Below, in pieces: positions 44,604 to 54,627 of a stretch of 64,000 nt of DNA. Source of the DNA: Reinekea forsetii. GTDB taxonomy: Bacteria; Pseudomonadota; Gammaproteobacteria; Pseudomonadales; Natronospirillaceae. Positions within the stretch are counted from its first letter, which is position 1. Every line of letters begins with the position of its first letter. The notes below the pieces were generated by a model that made no database searches, was not told where the DNA came from, and saw nothing but the letters and a program-made list of their open reading frames with translations. A program made the position numbers and the translations under genes. The stretch is from the NCBI RefSeq assembly GCF_018860385.1, contig NZ_JAHKPH010000011.1:186001-250000 (forward strand), read 5' to 3'.

Positions 44604-46469
44604 TCAGCTTCCAATAATGCCGCCATCGTCTTTGCGAATGGCAACTACGGCCGAGCGTGGAACACCGTCTTTTTCGGCATTTGGCCAGCTAACACCTGGG
44701 TGTTGTACACCAATAAACAAAGTACGTTGATCATTCGCGAACGTACAACCGGTAATTTCACATTCTTTTGGTCCTACTAAAAAGCGGCGTATATGCCCTG
44801 TAACTGGGTCGGCGCAAAGCATTTGATTGTTGCCTTGGCCTTCAAATATGCCTTCGTTTTTGTAGTTACCGTCGGTTTGTATCCATAAACGGCCGTCAGC
44901 ATCAAACGCCAAGCCATCTGGACTATTAAACATGTTATCGGCATTAATGTTGTCACTGCCGGCCATCAGACCTGTTTGAGTGTTCGGGTTGCCGGCCATG
45001 GCGAACAGGTCCCAGCCAAAGCGCTGTGCGGTATGATCGCGGTTTTCTGGTACCCAGCGAATAATATGACCAAAAGGGTTCTTGGTGCGCGGGTTAGCGG
45101 CGTTGAGTGGCTGTGAATCGCGTTCTCCACGGTATTTGTTATTGGTGAGCGTGCAAAACACCATTGGCGAAGAAGGGTGGCAAGCGACCCACTCAGGGCG
45201 GTCCATCGTAGTTGCGCCTACAAATCGCGCTGCCATGCGGGCGTACACTAAGATGTAAGCTTGGTCTTTAAAACCATTGGCGGGAGTTAGGCCATTTTTA
45301 CCAAAGCTTAGCTCTAGCCATTCGCCCGAGCCGTTATCATTAAATTTGGCGGCGTAAAGCGTGCCGTCTTCAAGCAAGCGCATATTGTGCGCTCGATTGC
45401 CTTCTTGGTAGGTCTCTTTTGAAACAAACTTGTAGATAAACTCGCCGCGCTCATCATCGCCCATATAAACCACAGCTTGGCCATTGGGAGCGAGTGTAAT
45501 TGCCGCATTCTCATGTTTGAAGCGGCCCAGTGCTGAACGTTTCATCGCTTTCGAGCTAGGGTCTAGCGGGTCTATTTCTACAATCCAGCCGAAACGGTTG
45601 GCTTCATTTGGGTGCTTGGCTAAGTTGAAGCGGTCTTCGCTTTGCCACCAGTTATAATCAAAGCCGTTTTCAGAGAGTCCGTATGCGCGCTGTTCTTCTG
45701 ACAGTGCTGAGCCTTCCGGGGCACCAAAATAACCGTTAAAATTTTCTTCACACGTTATGTATGTGCCCCAAGGAGTTTGGCCATTGCCGCAGTTGTTTAG
45801 GGTGCCACGAATGCTTGCGCCCGTTCGGTCTAGCTCTGTTTGCACTAACGGGTGACCCGTGACTGGACCGGTCATAACAAATTCGTTAGCGTCGCCATGT
45901 AAGCGTCGGTTAAGAGGAGAGTTTTTGTTTACTTTCCAAACGCCTTTTTTGTTTTTATTAACTTCAAAAACATTGACACCGTGTGCGACTATTTCCTTCT
46001 TTACATCATCGGCCGTCATTTCATTGCCCTGATGAACGTGCATAAACTCCTTGTTGATGTATTCACTGTTAACCGCCATTACGGCGCGGTTTTCATCGAG
46101 CCCGCCTTGCTTTGTTTTAAGGTGAAAGATGTTCATGCCGTCGGTGTTGTCACCAAACTGCAATGTTTGTTCTTCGGCCGTGTTGGTGACTGAAAACTTT
46201 TTACCCCCTTTCAGGATAGGGTCTCCCCAAGCGACAAGAACTTCATAATTGTAGCCGGGTGGCAATTGAATGTCGTCTTCGGTAGATGCAGGGATTTGAC
46301 TAAAGCCCATTAGGTGAGTCGCTTGTGTTGCTGAATGCGCCATACTGGCCGCGCCACCTAAAAAGCTGGTAGCTCCAATTGCGCCACCCGATTGAATGAC
46401 ACGACGTCTCGAAATCGCTTTGCTAAGAACAGATTCAAATGCAACGGTTTTGTGTTGATCGTTTTCCAT
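44604..46469 (-). CDS. phoX: Alkaline phosphatase PhoX family (Tat-exported)
   Basis: A 621-residue secreted phosphatase. The N terminus carries a twin-arginine signal (SRRRVIQSGG at residues 20-29, then a hydrophobic stretch to about 48). The mature part is a beta-propeller with PhoX blocks: YNYEVLVAWGDPI near 75, LNNCGNGQTPWGTYITCEENFNGYFG near 220, VEIDPLDPSSK and PRTKNPFGHIIRW near 470. PhoX releases phosphate from organic esters in the periplasm and uses calcium and iron. It has a terminator and a clear PHO box, so it should be induced by phosphate limitation through PhoB. Confidence 0.92.
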   Translation of the reverse strand: MENDQHKTVAFESVLSKAISRRRVIQSGGAIGATSFLGGAASMAHSATQATHLMGFSQIPASTEDDIQLPPGYNYEVLVAWGDPILKGGKKFSVTNTAEEQTLQFGDNTDGMNIFHLKTKQGGLDENRAVMAVNSEYINKEFMHVHQGNEMTADDVKKEIVAHGVNVFEVNKNKKGVWKVNKNSPLNRRLHGDANEFVMTGPVTGHPLVQTELDRTGASIRGTLNNCGNGQTPWGTYITCEENFNGYFGAPEGSALSEEQRAYGLSENGFDYNWWQSEDRFNLAKHPNEANRFGWIVEIDPLDPSSKAMKRSALGRFKHENAAITLAPNGQAVVYMGDDERGEFIYKFVSKETYQEGNRAHNMRLLEDGTLYAAKFNDNGSGEWLELSFGKNGLTPANGFKDQAYILVYARMAARFVGATTMDRPEWVACHPSSPMVFCTLTNNKYRGERDSQPLNAANPRTKNPFGHIIRWVPENRDHTAQRFGWDLFAMAGNPNTQTGLMAGSDNINADNMFNSPDGLAFDADGRLWIQTDGNYKNEGIFEGQGNNQMLCADPVTGHIRRFLVGPKECEITGCTFANDQRTLFIGVQHPGVSWPNAEKDGVPRSAVVAIRKDDGGIIGS

Positions 46470-46518
46470 AGTGCTTCTCTAGGTTGTTTTAATTTTAAGA
46501 GAACACTAAAAAAATATT

Positions 46519-46547
46519 ATGACGCAACGGTGACGGTTAGATGACAG
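46519..46547 (-). promoter_or_regulatory. PHO box before phoX (three PhoB repeats)
   Basis: Minus strand CTGTCAT (46547-46541), CCGTCAC (46536-46530) and GCGTCAT (46525-46519) repeat every 11 bases, each separated by four. The consensus half-site is CTGTCAT. The last repeat ends 50 bases before the phoX start, in front of an AT-rich region that can serve as -10. Confidence 0.85.
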
Positions 46548-46574
46548 CTTAATGAACTTTCTGTCGGTATTCTT

Positions 46575-46844
46575 TTATTCTTCGGGTACGTACCCTTCGG
46601 CGGCATCGTAATCTTGACCCGTTAAAAATAATTGCATTTGCTGCATTAAATATTGGCGCGAGGCAGGCTCGGTTACAGTTAGTTGCTTTTCGTTTATCAG
46701 CCTTGTTTGATGCGCTTGCCATTCTTCCCACGCTTGCTTCGACACTGTCTCGAATATTTCGGCGCCCTTAGGGCCAGGGAAAGGCGGGCGTTTTAATCCG
46801 GGTAAGCTTTTTTTGTATTTTGTGCATTCAACCATTCTGGTCAT
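46575..46844 (-). CDS. yggX: Fe(II)-trafficking protein YggX
   Basis: An 89-residue small iron-trafficking protein that protects Fe-S clusters from oxidation. It has the opening MTRMVECTKYKKSLPGL with its single cysteine, the FPGPKGAEIFETVSKQAWEEW segment and the HQTRLINEKQL block, matching E. coli YggX. GGGAG lies nine bases before the ATG at 46844, so I use this start; a longer ORF adds six residues. It follows mutY by about 34 bases, as in E. coli. Confidence 0.93.
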   Translation of the reverse strand: MTRMVECTKYKKSLPGLKRPPFPGPKGAEIFETVSKQAWEEWQAHQTRLINEKQLTVTEPASRQYLMQQMQLFLTGQDYDAAEGYVPEE

Positions 46845-46878
46845 GTTTATTCTCCCATTCATTAATTCATTTGCAGCG

Positions 46879-47937
46879 TTACATGGTTTGTACGAGTTTT
46901 TTTAGCAGCGTTACAGCGGGCGCTGGCATGCCAATGGCCTGTTCATCGGCTGGCTGAGAAGGCTGAAACCATAAAGCATTTTCTTCACTGACCAAGTTGG
47001 GTGGTTGACTTAGTTTAACCTGCACTGGCCAAATATCTAAATGGTAGTGACTAAATGTATGCTTAAAGCTATTCCAATGAAGCGGCGTGTCATAACTTAG
47101 CGGTTCTAAATGTGCTTCTAACTCGCTTAACTCAGAAAACTCTGGGAAGCTGTATAAACCACCCCAAATTCCGGTTGGCGGGCGCTGCTCAAGCTTCACG
47201 CGCCCATCAGGTAATTGCAAAATGAGTAAATAAGTTGTTTTGGTTGGCTTGTCTTTTTTGGGTTTTGAAACCGGAAAGCAATGTGTTTGATCGCTTTCAA
47301 ACGCAAGGCATTTTTGAGCCAGTGGGCATTGGCTGCATTTTGGTTTAGATCGAGTGCAAACCAGTGCGCCTAAATCCATCATTACTTGATTGTAATCGGC
47401 TGTCCGTTGCTTCGGTGTTAAAGCTTCACTCCATTGCCATAGTTGCTTTTGACTCGCCGTGGTACCTGGCCATTTTTCTAAGGCAAAAAATCGAGCCAAC
47501 ACGCGTTTTACATTGCCATCTAAAATAGCGGCGGGTTGATGGTAAACCGAACTGGCAATAGCCCCCGCTGTAGAGCGACCAATTCCCGGTAGCGTTTCTA
47601 ACGCTTCTGCTTGCTTAGGAAAAACACCTTGGTGTTGCTCTACAACCTGCTTTGCCGCCTTATGTAAATTGCGCGCGCGTGCGTAGTAACCTAAACCTGT
47701 CCACAAATGCAATACATCATCTTGGTCGGCACTTGCTAGAGATTCTACCGTTGGGAAGCGTGACATGAAGCGCTCGAAATATGGGATAACAGTTGCAACT
47801 TGCGTTTGCTGCAACATAATTTCAGATACCCAAACACGATAGGCGGTTTTGCCTTGTTGCCAAGGCAAATCTTTTCGGCCGTATTGGTCGTACCATTCGA
47901 GTACTTGTTTATTGAACCAAGAGGCGGTGCAATGCAT
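46879..47937 (-). CDS. mutY: A/G-specific adenine glycosylase MutY
   Basis: A 352-residue DNA repair enzyme that removes adenine opposite 8-oxoguanine. The helix-hairpin-helix [12 protein letters not shown] is near 115, the catalytic glutamate lies in [11 protein letters not shown] near 37, and the iron-sulfur cluster ligands are C-x6-C-x2-C-x5-C near 190-206. The C-terminal Nudix-like 8-oxoG recognition domain follows ([20 protein letters not shown] near 231). The start at 47937 has GGAAA upstream and lies inside the end of the asmA-like gene. The unit asmA-mutY-yggX is the E. coli order. Confidence 0.94.
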   Translation of the reverse strand: MHCTASWFNKQVLEWYDQYGRKDLPWQQGKTAYRVWVSEIMLQQTQVATVIPYFERFMSRFPTVESLASADQDDVLHLWTGLGYYARARNLHKAAKQVVEQHQGVFPKQAEALETLPGIGRSTAGAIASSVYHQPAAILDGNVKRVLARFFALEKWPGTTASQKQLWQWSEALTPKQRTADYNQVMMDLGALVCTRSKPKCSQCPLAQKCLAFESDQTHCFPVSKPKKDKPTKTTYLLILQLPDGRVKLEQRPPTGIWGGLYSFPEFSELSELEAHLEPLSYDTPLHWNSFKHTFSHYHLDIWPVQVKLSQPPNLVSEENALWFQPSQPADEQAIGMPAPAVTLLKKLVQTM

Positions 47938-49249
47938 TGATTGTTTCCATATCATTCGACAGTAAATTTAAAGGCATTTGCAAGCGGTTGGTCACTGTAG
48001 GGCCTTCTATAACTTTTAACGTCGGCCATTGTAAAGTAAGGCGACCAAAACCATAACCCGCAGTATTTAGTTCATCTAGATATTCATTCCAATCCCCATC
48101 TTTTAATAGCCATAGGTTACCTTCGGCGTTAAGGGAGAGTTCTTTTAATGTGATGTTATGAGATGACCGCTGACCTTTGCCATTGATAGTCGCTAATCTA
48201 AATTCTGGGTTTTCCCAGGAAATCAGTGGTTTATTGTTGTTTATTTGCCCTGACATTACAAAATTATAGCTTTGCCAATCTAGCGGGTCGGCCACCTGTG
48301 AAGGTTGCTCGGCTAATATGGACACACTGAGCTGCCCCGTGATGGTTTGTTCAGAAACGCTGGCCTCGGTCGATTGCAATGCATAAGTTCGCGCAATATT
48401 TTGAGTGTCTCTAAAGGCCACCGCTGCATCTAAAAGTCTAAGGTTTACTTCGCCGTTTTGCCACGAACCAAATTCTAAACCGCCTGCAAAATCGAACAAT
48501 GTTGGTAAATGTGTAAAACGATTTTGATTCCATTGGGAAGACCAAGAAGCAAATTCCAGAGTGAGGGAGTTGTCTGTACTGAGCTTAGCTTGTTTAACTT
48601 TTCCAACCCATTGAACCGAACCTTGTTGAAAAAACGTTTGGCTGGTTAAATTGTTTTTCCGAAAAATGAGCGTGTCATCTTTAGCCAGAGATAGCATTGC
48701 TGAGTAATTAAAACCAACATCAAGTGAAGCGTTGCGAATGTGCCCGGATGTTTGCATTGAATAATCGCCTAAGGATCCATTCTTGACCATTTCAATATTG
48801 AGGCCATGTACTTCAGTGTCATCGAATACGGCGGTGCTGTTTGCAATAGAAATGTTCTTGGCGTTAAGGTTTAGAAGGGTTCGTAAGTCAGTAATATTGA
48901 TCGATTCCGAGTCTGTCTGAAAATAAGGCGTCTGAATACTAATACTGTCTATCGTTGGGCGGCCTAACAGTATGGAAACCAAGTTTAACTGAAGGGTAAT
49001 TTCTTCAGCCTCGAAATAGTGAGATTGAGAGAGTGCTAGCTCGAGGTTTTGCCATGCTAACCTAGTGCCGAATCTATGTATGGAGCCTGGGCTAGGCAGT
49101 GAGGTTTGTTCATGATCAATAAAAGCGATCTGCTGCTTTAACCATTGCGTATGATCAAATCGCCTAAGGTTAAAGGCGCTCATTATTCCGAGCAAGGCAA
49201 TCGCAGAGGCGAGCGTAAAAAGAAGGCGACGAGAAGTGAAAACAGACAC
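47909..49249 (-). CDS. AsmA-like outer-membrane assembly protein
   Basis: A 446-residue protein with an N-terminal membrane anchor (about 9-26) and a large, beta-rich periplasmic part with repeated short hydrophobic strands, as in the AsmA family, whose members influence outer-membrane biogenesis and lipid transport. It is much shorter than E. coli AsmA (about 617), and no single signature is strong, so the call rests on gene position before mutY, topology and composition. The sequence [21 protein letters not shown] near 87 resembles AsmA repeats. It overlaps mutY by 29 bases. Confidence 0.7.
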   Translation of the reverse strand: MSVFTSRRLLFTLASAIALLGIMSAFNLRRFDHTQWLKQQIAFIDHEQTSLPSPGSIHRFGTRLAWQNLELALSQSHYFEAEEITLQLNLVSILLGRPTIDSISIQTPYFQTDSESINITDLRTLLNLNAKNISIANSTAVFDDTEVHGLNIEMVKNGSLGDYSMQTSGHIRNASLDVGFNYSAMLSLAKDDTLIFRKNNLTSQTFFQQGSVQWVGKVKQAKLSTDNSLTLEFASWSSQWNQNRFTHLPTLFDFAGGLEFGSWQNGEVNLRLLDAAVAFRDTQNIARTYALQSTEASVSEQTITGQLSVSILAEQPSQVADPLDWQSYNFVMSGQINNNKPLISWENPEFRLATINGKGQRSSHNITLKELSLNAEGNLWLLKDGDWNEYLDELNTAGYGFGRLTLQWPTLKVIEGPTVTNRLQMPLNLLSNDMETINALHRLLVQ

Positions 49250-49265
49250 AAAATAACCCTTAATA

Positions 49266-49287
49266 AAAAACGGGGCGAACCCCGTTT
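49266..49287 (-). terminator. Rho-independent terminator of ilvD
   Basis: Minus strand AACGGGG/CCCCGTT 7-bp stem with a TTCG tetraloop and a T run, about 45 bases past the ilvD stop. Confidence 0.92.
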
Positions 49288-49331
49288 AGAATAAAAGCCA
49301 GATTATAACGATTTTTTAAGCGAAACGCTTG

Positions 49332-51179
49332 TTAGTCGTCAAGCATCTCAGCATTTCTGACTGCACCTTTATCGGCGCTGGTGGCCAGCATAGCGTAAGC
49401 TTTTAATGCGCGCGAAACCACACGAGTGCGTTTTTCAACAGGTTTCCATGCATCTTTGCCTTTTGCTTCCATAGCGGCACGACGTTTGGCGAGTGTTTCT
49501 TCACTGACGGCCACATCTATTCGGCGGTTAGGAATATCAATTTCAATCGTGTCACCTTCTTCGATCAGGGCGATATTACCGCCTGCTGCGGCTTCTGGTG
49601 AAACGTGGCCAATCGATAAACCACTGGTGCCACCTGAGAAACGCCCGTCGGTTAAAAGAGCACACGCTTTGCCTAACCCTTTTGATTTTAGGTAGCTGGT
49701 TGGGTAGAGCATTTCTTGCATACCCGGGCCACCTTTTGGTCCTTCGTAACGAATAATTACAACATCACCTTCGTTTACTTTGTCAGCTAAAATAGCTTCC
49801 ACGGAAGCGTCTTGGCTTTCAAAAATGCGTGCTTTGCCGTTGAATTTTAGAATACTGTCATCGACACCTGCGGTTTTCACAACACACCCATCTTGAGCAA
49901 TATTGCCGTACAAAACCGCTAAACCACCTTCTAAGCTAAACGCATTCTCAATAGAACGAATGCAGCCATTTACACGATCGCCATCTAACGACGGCCAGCG
50001 AGTGGCTTGGCTGAATGCGACTTGGGTTGGGATACCCGCCGGACCCGCCTTGTAAAATTCTGCAACATCGCTGTCATTGTTTGACATGATGTCCCATTTC
50101 TCTAAAGCTTCTGCCATTGTGTTTGAGTGAACAGTTGGCAAATCGGCGTGCAACTTACCAGCACGATTCAATTCACCTAATATTCCAAAAATACCGCCAG
50201 CACGGTGAACATCTTCGACGTGGTATTTCGGTGTATTTGGTGCAACTTTGCATAGCTGAGGCACCTGATGAGACATGCGATCTATGTCTTTTAGGCTGAA
50301 GTCAACTTCCGCTTCTTGTGCCGCGGCTAGCAAGTGCAAAATGGTGTTGGTAGAGCCACCCATGGCAATATCAAGCGCCATGGCATTTTCGAACGCTTTA
50401 AAGCTGGCAATTGAACGTGGTAGTACGCGTTCATTGTCGTTTTCGTAGTAGTCTTTGGTGATAGCAACAATACGGTGGCCGGCTTCTTCAAATAAACGGC
50501 GTCTATCGGCATGGGTTGCCAGCGTGGTGCCGTTACCTGGTAGCGACAAGCCAATCGCCTCGGTTAAGCAGTTCATCGAGTTAGCCGTGAACATGCCAGA
50601 GCAAGAGCCACAAGTAGGGCAGGCACTGCGCTCGTATTCGGCTACTTTTTCATCGCTGGCTTCATCATCCGCGGCAATCACCATGGCATCGACCAAATCT
50701 AGCGCGTGTTCCGCTAATTTGGTTTTACCGGCTTCCATGGGGCCACCGGATACAAAGATCACTGGAATGTTTAAGCGTAAAGAGGCCATCAGCATGCCAG
50801 GCGTAATTTTGTCGCAGTTAGATATACACACCATAGCATCCGCGCAATGTGCGTTTACCATGTACTCCACTGAATCAGCAATAATCTCACGAGAAGGTAA
50901 GCTGTAAAGCATACCATCGTGCCCCATCGCAATACCGTCATCGACTGCAATGGTGTTGAATTCTTTGGCAACGCCGCCCGCTTTTTCAATTTCACGTGCC
51001 ACCAATTGGCCCATGTCTTTTAAATGAACATGGCCGGGTACAAATTGAGTGAAGCTGTTAACAACGGCAATGATCGGTTTTTGAAAATCGTCGTCTTTCA
51101 TACCTGTGGCGCGCCACAAGGCACGTGCACCGGCCATATTTCGGCCTGAAGTCGTTGTTTTGGAGCGATACTGTGGCAT
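49332..51179 (-). CDS. ilvD: Dihydroxyacid dehydratase IlvD
   Basis: A 615-residue iron-sulfur enzyme for the fourth step of valine, leucine and isoleucine synthesis. Cluster-binding cysteines appear in SNCDKITPG near 122 and in [19 protein letters not shown] near 193-212; [21 protein letters not shown] near 520 is the C-terminal signature. Length matches E. coli (616). It is alone; other ilv genes are not in the window. ATG at 51179. The upstream 289 bases hold repeat copies and no leader-peptide attenuator that I can see. Confidence 0.97.
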   Translation of the reverse strand: MPQYRSKTTTSGRNMAGARALWRATGMKDDDFQKPIIAVVNSFTQFVPGHVHLKDMGQLVAREIEKAGGVAKEFNTIAVDDGIAMGHDGMLYSLPSREIIADSVEYMVNAHCADAMVCISNCDKITPGMLMASLRLNIPVIFVSGGPMEAGKTKLAEHALDLVDAMVIAADDEASDEKVAEYERSACPTCGSCSGMFTANSMNCLTEAIGLSLPGNGTTLATHADRRRLFEEAGHRIVAITKDYYENDNERVLPRSIASFKAFENAMALDIAMGGSTNTILHLLAAAQEAEVDFSLKDIDRMSHQVPQLCKVAPNTPKYHVEDVHRAGGIFGILGELNRAGKLHADLPTVHSNTMAEALEKWDIMSNNDSDVAEFYKAGPAGIPTQVAFSQATRWPSLDGDRVNGCIRSIENAFSLEGGLAVLYGNIAQDGCVVKTAGVDDSILKFNGKARIFESQDASVEAILADKVNEGDVVIIRYEGPKGGPGMQEMLYPTSYLKSKGLGKACALLTDGRFSGGTSGLSIGHVSPEAAAGGNIALIEEGDTIEIDIPNRRIDVAVSEETLAKRRAAMEAKGKDAWKPVEKRTRVVSRALKAYAMLATSADKGAVRNAEMLDD

Positions 51180-51290
51180 GGTTTTATCCTGCTCTTTACT
51201 TGATGTACCTACATTCTAACCAAACTGTCAAAAACTGTTAGTGTGATTTATGCAATTTGGTGTTGCAGGGCGGCCAAAGCCGCACTTTTT

Positions 51291-51332
51291 GAGCTACAAG
51301 CTGCCAGTTTCAAGCTGCAAGCTAAGTTGGTA
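51291..51332 (-). repeat. Dispersed repeat, copy 4 (opposite strand)
   Basis: Read on the minus strand it gives TTAGCTTGCAGCTTGAAACT and then GGCAGCTTGTAGCTC, matching copy 1 at 15205. Confidence 0.6.
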
Positions 51333-51432
51333 GCATTTCCAGCTTCAATGGCAAATATGGCATTTGTGGAAGACTAAGCAAAAGACATGGGCTTTGAACG
51401 TAGGTCTTCAAATATATTTGTCTTTTGAATTT

Positions 51433-51466
51433 ACTTGCAGCTGGCCGCTAAAAACTTGCAGCTTTT
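51433..51466 (+). repeat. Dispersed repeat, short CTTGCAGCT copies
   Basis: ACTTGCAGCTGG and AAACTTGCAGCTTTTT, 20 bases apart, related to the tail of copy 1 (ACTTGCAGCTTA). Confidence 0.5.
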
Positions 51467-51468
51467 TA

Positions 51469-51942
51469 CTAAAAATAAACCTTAAAAACCCCATAAGCAA
51501 CCGCGGCGCCGAAGGCTAGGCCGGCTAATACTTCGCTGACGCTGTGCCCGATACGTTCATGGAAGTGGCGGATCATGATCATGCCTTTGTCGGGGCGGTT
51601 CTCTTTGGCGAGTTCTGCGAGTTCTTTAAATTCTTGAACCAAGATATTCAAAGCCGCGGCATGTTTGCCGGCCGCAAGGCGCACGCCCATGGCATCGTAG
51701 GCGACCACACCGGTGAGCGTGAGCGCAATGGCAAATAAACTGCTGTCGAAACCATCTTGCAAGCCAACGGCCATGGCCAGGGCGGCCACTGAAGCCGAGT
51801 GACTGCTGGGCATGCCGCCAGAAGCGAATATGACATCGGGTGCAATACTGCGGTTGGTGATACCTTGAACTAAGGCTTTAGCGAATTGTGCACTTAAGTT
51901 TCCAATTATGGCGGCCAGCAATGGGTAAGAGATGAAATCCAT
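51469..51942 (-). CDS. Divergent PAP2-like membrane protein (DUF212)
   Basis: A 157-residue inner-membrane protein of the DUF212/YuiD family, a divergent relative of PAP2 acid phosphatases. The GGMPSSHSASVAALAMAVG block near residue 41 and the RLAAGKHAAALN segment near 107 are typical, with HFHERIGHSVSEVLAGLAFG near 124. The catalytic phosphatase histidines are largely kept in SSHSA and GHSVSEV. Function unknown; possibly an undecaprenyl or phospholipid phosphatase. It sits between two repeat-rich gaps, alone. Confidence 0.88.
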   Translation of the reverse strand: MDFISYPLLAAIIGNLSAQFAKALVQGITNRSIAPDVIFASGGMPSSHSASVAALAMAVGLQDGFDSSLFAIALTLTGVVAYDAMGVRLAAGKHAAALNILVQEFKELAELAKENRPDKGMIMIRHFHERIGHSVSEVLAGLAFGAAVAYGVFKVYF

Positions 51943-52011
51943 AAATAACAGCTACCTTTAAATTTGATGTCCTATAAGAGTAATGCATTTAAAGCTATTT
52001 TTCTTGTCCAT

Positions 52012-52038
52012 AAAAAAACGCGCCTAGGGCGCGTTTTT
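52012..52038 (-). terminator. Bidirectional terminator after accC
   Basis: Stem ACGCGCC/GGCGCGT (7 bp) with a TAG loop, As on one side and five Ts on the other, about 60 bases past the accC stop. Confidence 0.93.
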
Positions 52039-52094
52039 AAAACGATGTTTTCATGAACTATTTGAAGAAATCAATTCATGCCATCTTTATAAAC

Positions 52095-53447
52095 TCAGCT
52101 TTTCTTGCTGTCGCTGAGTTTGTGCTCTAGATAGTGAATGTTCACGCCACCTTTTGCGAATTCAACGTCTTCGACAAGGTCTTTGTGTAAGTTGACGTTA
52201 GTCTTAATGCCATTCACAACCAATTCATCTAACGCAGAAGACATTCGCAATAACGCTTCAGCTCTGGTCGGTGCAAAGGTAATTAGCTTGCCAATCATTG
52301 AATCGTAGAAAGGTGGTACTGTATAACCCGTATAAATATGCGAATCCCAGCGCACGCCTAGCCCACCCGGAGGATGGAACTGAGTAATTTTGCCAGGGCT
52401 TGGCATAAATGTATTTGGGTCTTCTGCATTAATACGGCACTCAAATGCATGGCCTCGAATAACCACATCTTCCTGTTTGATCGAAAGAGGCATGCCAGAG
52501 GCAACTAACAATTGTTCTTTAATGATGTCTACGCCAGTAACCATTTCAGAAACAGGGTGCTCAACCTGAACACGAGTATTCATTTCAATGAAGTAATAAC
52601 GACCGTCTTCGTACAAGAATTCAAAAGTACCAGCACCACGGTAGTTAAGGTCGATACAGGCTTTTACACAAGCATCAAAAACTTCTTGGCGAGCCGTTTC
52701 ATCGATACCCGGAGCTGGTGCTTCTTCGATGACCTTTTGGTGGCGACGTTGTAACGAACAATCTCGATCTCCTAAGTGGATGGCATTGCCTTGGCCGTCT
52801 GCAATGACTTGCACTTCTACATGGCGTGGGTTTGTTAAAAACTTCTCCATATAAACGGTGCCATCGCCAAAGGCTGCAGCGGCTTCTGTTTGTGTTACTT
52901 CAATAGAGGTAAGTAGTTCTTCCTCTTTATGAACAACGCGCATGCCACGACCACCGCCGCCCGATGCCGCTTTAATAATGACCGGATAACCAATGCGTAG
53001 GGCAATTTCTTTACACCGAGTTGGGTCACTTGGCACTGGGCCGTTTGAACCTGGTACGGTTGGAACGCCTGCTTTAATCATGGCCTCAATGGCCGACACT
53101 TTATCACCCATTAAGCGAATGAGATCGGCAGTTGGACCAATAAATACAAAGCCAGATTTTTCTAATTGTTCTGCAAAATCAGCACGTTCAGCCATAAACC
53201 CATACCCTGGGTGAACGGCATCGGCATCGCTTATTTCAGCCGCAGCAATGATGGCCGGAATATTGAGGTAGCTGTCCGTTGATGAAGCAGGACCGATACA
53301 AATAGCTTCGTCTGCAAGCTTCACGTGTTTTAATTCGCGGTCTGCCGTAGAGTGCACAGCAACCGTTTTAATACCGAGTTCTTTGCACGCGCGAAGAATG
53401 CGCAATGCAATTTCGCCGCGGTTGGCAATTAATACTTTTTTCAGCAT
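52095..53447 (-). CDS. accC: Acetyl-CoA carboxylase biotin carboxylase subunit
   Basis: A 450-residue ATP-grasp enzyme that carboxylates biotin on AccB, the first step of fatty acid synthesis. Seen: the N-terminal [19 protein letters not shown], the ATP loop [14 protein letters not shown] near 159, [13 protein letters not shown] near 295 and the conserved RNxE-type catalytic residues in [16 protein letters not shown]. Length is typical. It follows accB by 13 bases, and a terminator follows. Confidence 0.97.
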   Translation of the reverse strand: MLKKVLIANRGEIALRILRACKELGIKTVAVHSTADRELKHVKLADEAICIGPASSTDSYLNIPAIIAAAEISDADAVHPGYGFMAERADFAEQLEKSGFVFIGPTADLIRLMGDKVSAIEAMIKAGVPTVPGSNGPVPSDPTRCKEIALRIGYPVIIKAASGGGGRGMRVVHKEEELLTSIEVTQTEAAAAFGDGTVYMEKFLTNPRHVEVQVIADGQGNAIHLGDRDCSLQRRHQKVIEEAPAPGIDETARQEVFDACVKACIDLNYRGAGTFEFLYEDGRYYFIEMNTRVQVEHPVSEMVTGVDIIKEQLLVASGMPLSIKQEDVVIRGHAFECRINAEDPNTFMPSPGKITQFHPPGGLGVRWDSHIYTGYTVPPFYDSMIGKLITFAPTRAEALLRMSSALDELVVNGIKTNVNLHKDLVEDVEFAKGGVNIHYLEHKLSDSKKS

Positions 53448-53460
53448 GAGAAGGCTCCCG

Positions 53461-53937
53461 TTAGCTGATGGTGATCAAAGGTTGATCGAATTCTACTGGC
53501 TCGCCGTTTTCAACCAAAATTGCCGTAACGGTACCGCTTTTATCGGCTTCAATTTGGTTCATCATTTTCATCGCTTCAACAATACAAATAGTATCGCCAG
53601 CATTAACCTTTTGGCCCACTTCAACGAATGCAGGGCTAGTTGGAGATGGAGATGCGTAGAAGGTACCCACCATAGGCGATTTAACGCTGTGTCCAGCGGG
53701 TTCTGCCGCTGCAGCCGGTGCTTCGGCAGGAGCCGCGGCCGCAGGTGCGGCTGGCGCTGGTGCAGCAGGAGCTGCGTATTGAGCCGGCGCTTGCGCATAC
53801 ATTGGCATAGGTTGGCTCGCGGCTAAACGCGAAGTACGACTGATACGAATAGATTCTTCGCCTTCGGCGATCTCTATTTCATCAATATTAGACTCTTCTA
53901 ATAGTTCAATAAGCTTTTTAACTTTACGAATATCCAT
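53461..53937 (-). CDS. accB: Acetyl-CoA carboxylase biotin carboxyl carrier protein
   Basis: A 158-residue protein. The N terminus is a short helical domain, residues about 40-75 are a Pro/Ala-rich flexible linker, and the C-terminal biotinyl domain has VEAMKMMNQ with the biotin-bearing lysine at residue 124. The thumb segment and [13 protein letters not shown] near 84 are present. It follows aroQ by 26 bases, giving an aroQ-accB-accC unit as in many gammaproteobacteria. Confidence 0.97.
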   Translation of the reverse strand: MDIRKVKKLIELLEESNIDEIEIAEGEESIRISRTSRLAASQPMPMYAQAPAQYAAPAAPAPAAPAAAAPAEAPAAAAEPAGHSVKSPMVGTFYASPSPTSPAFVEVGQKVNAGDTICIVEAMKMMNQIEADKSGTVTAILVENGEPVEFDQPLITIS

Positions 53938-53963
53938 GCTGTGTTACCCCTGCAAAATATCTA

Positions 53964-54404
53964 TTATTTAATGAGTTGTTTGTGCGCTGCTTGCAACGCA
54001 AGTTCGTAGCTGTTTTTGCCAAAGCCTGCAATGACACCCACTGCAAGATCAGCCAAATAAGAATGTTGGCGAAACGATTCTCGTGCATGCACGTTGGATA
54101 AGTGCAGCTCTATAAACGGTTTCGCTACGCCGGCTAGGGCGTCTCTCAATGCAATGCTGGTGTGTGTAAACGCACCAGGGTTTATTAAAATAAAATCTGT
54201 GCCGTCGTTCATTGTCTCGTGAATGCGATCGATCAAAGCACCTTCATGGTTACTTTGAAACGTTTCTAACCTGTGCCCCAAGGCTTGTGCCTGATCTTTC
54301 AGCTCGGCACAGATGTCATCTAATGTTTCAGAGCCATACACTTCTGGCTCCCGAGTGCCCAATAAATTTAAGTTTGGGCCGTTCAATAGCAGTATATTTG
54401 CCAT
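53964..54404 (-). CDS. aroQ: 3-dehydroquinate dehydratase, type II
   Basis: A 146-residue enzyme of the shikimate pathway. It has the N-terminal [20 protein letters not shown] (residues 5-24), which holds the catalytic tyrosine and arginine, [15 protein letters not shown] near 49-63 and [17 protein letters not shown] near 98-114. It forms dodecamers in related species. First gene of the accB-accC unit. Confidence 0.96.
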   Translation of the reverse strand: MANILLLNGPNLNLLGTREPEVYGSETLDDICAELKDQAQALGHRLETFQSNHEGALIDRIHETMNDGTDFILINPGAFTHTSIALRDALAGVAKPFIELHLSNVHARESFRQHSYLADLAVGVIAGFGKNSYELALQAAHKQLIK

Positions 54405-54627
54405 TATCTTTCCATTTATGTGAATCAGTAGATGTCGCGAAATGACTTCGAATTTCGGCTAAAGGTACACGATAGTGTGGATAAGTTGCACAAACAACTG
54501 GTAAGACGAATTTTAGTTGTGAAAAATGTTCATAAAACAAAAAATGCTTTGCTAATATGACTGTTGGGCTATTGGCATCTGCCTGTAGGGTGAGTACCCT
54601 TGAGCACTGATTAAAGGAGTTTAGATC

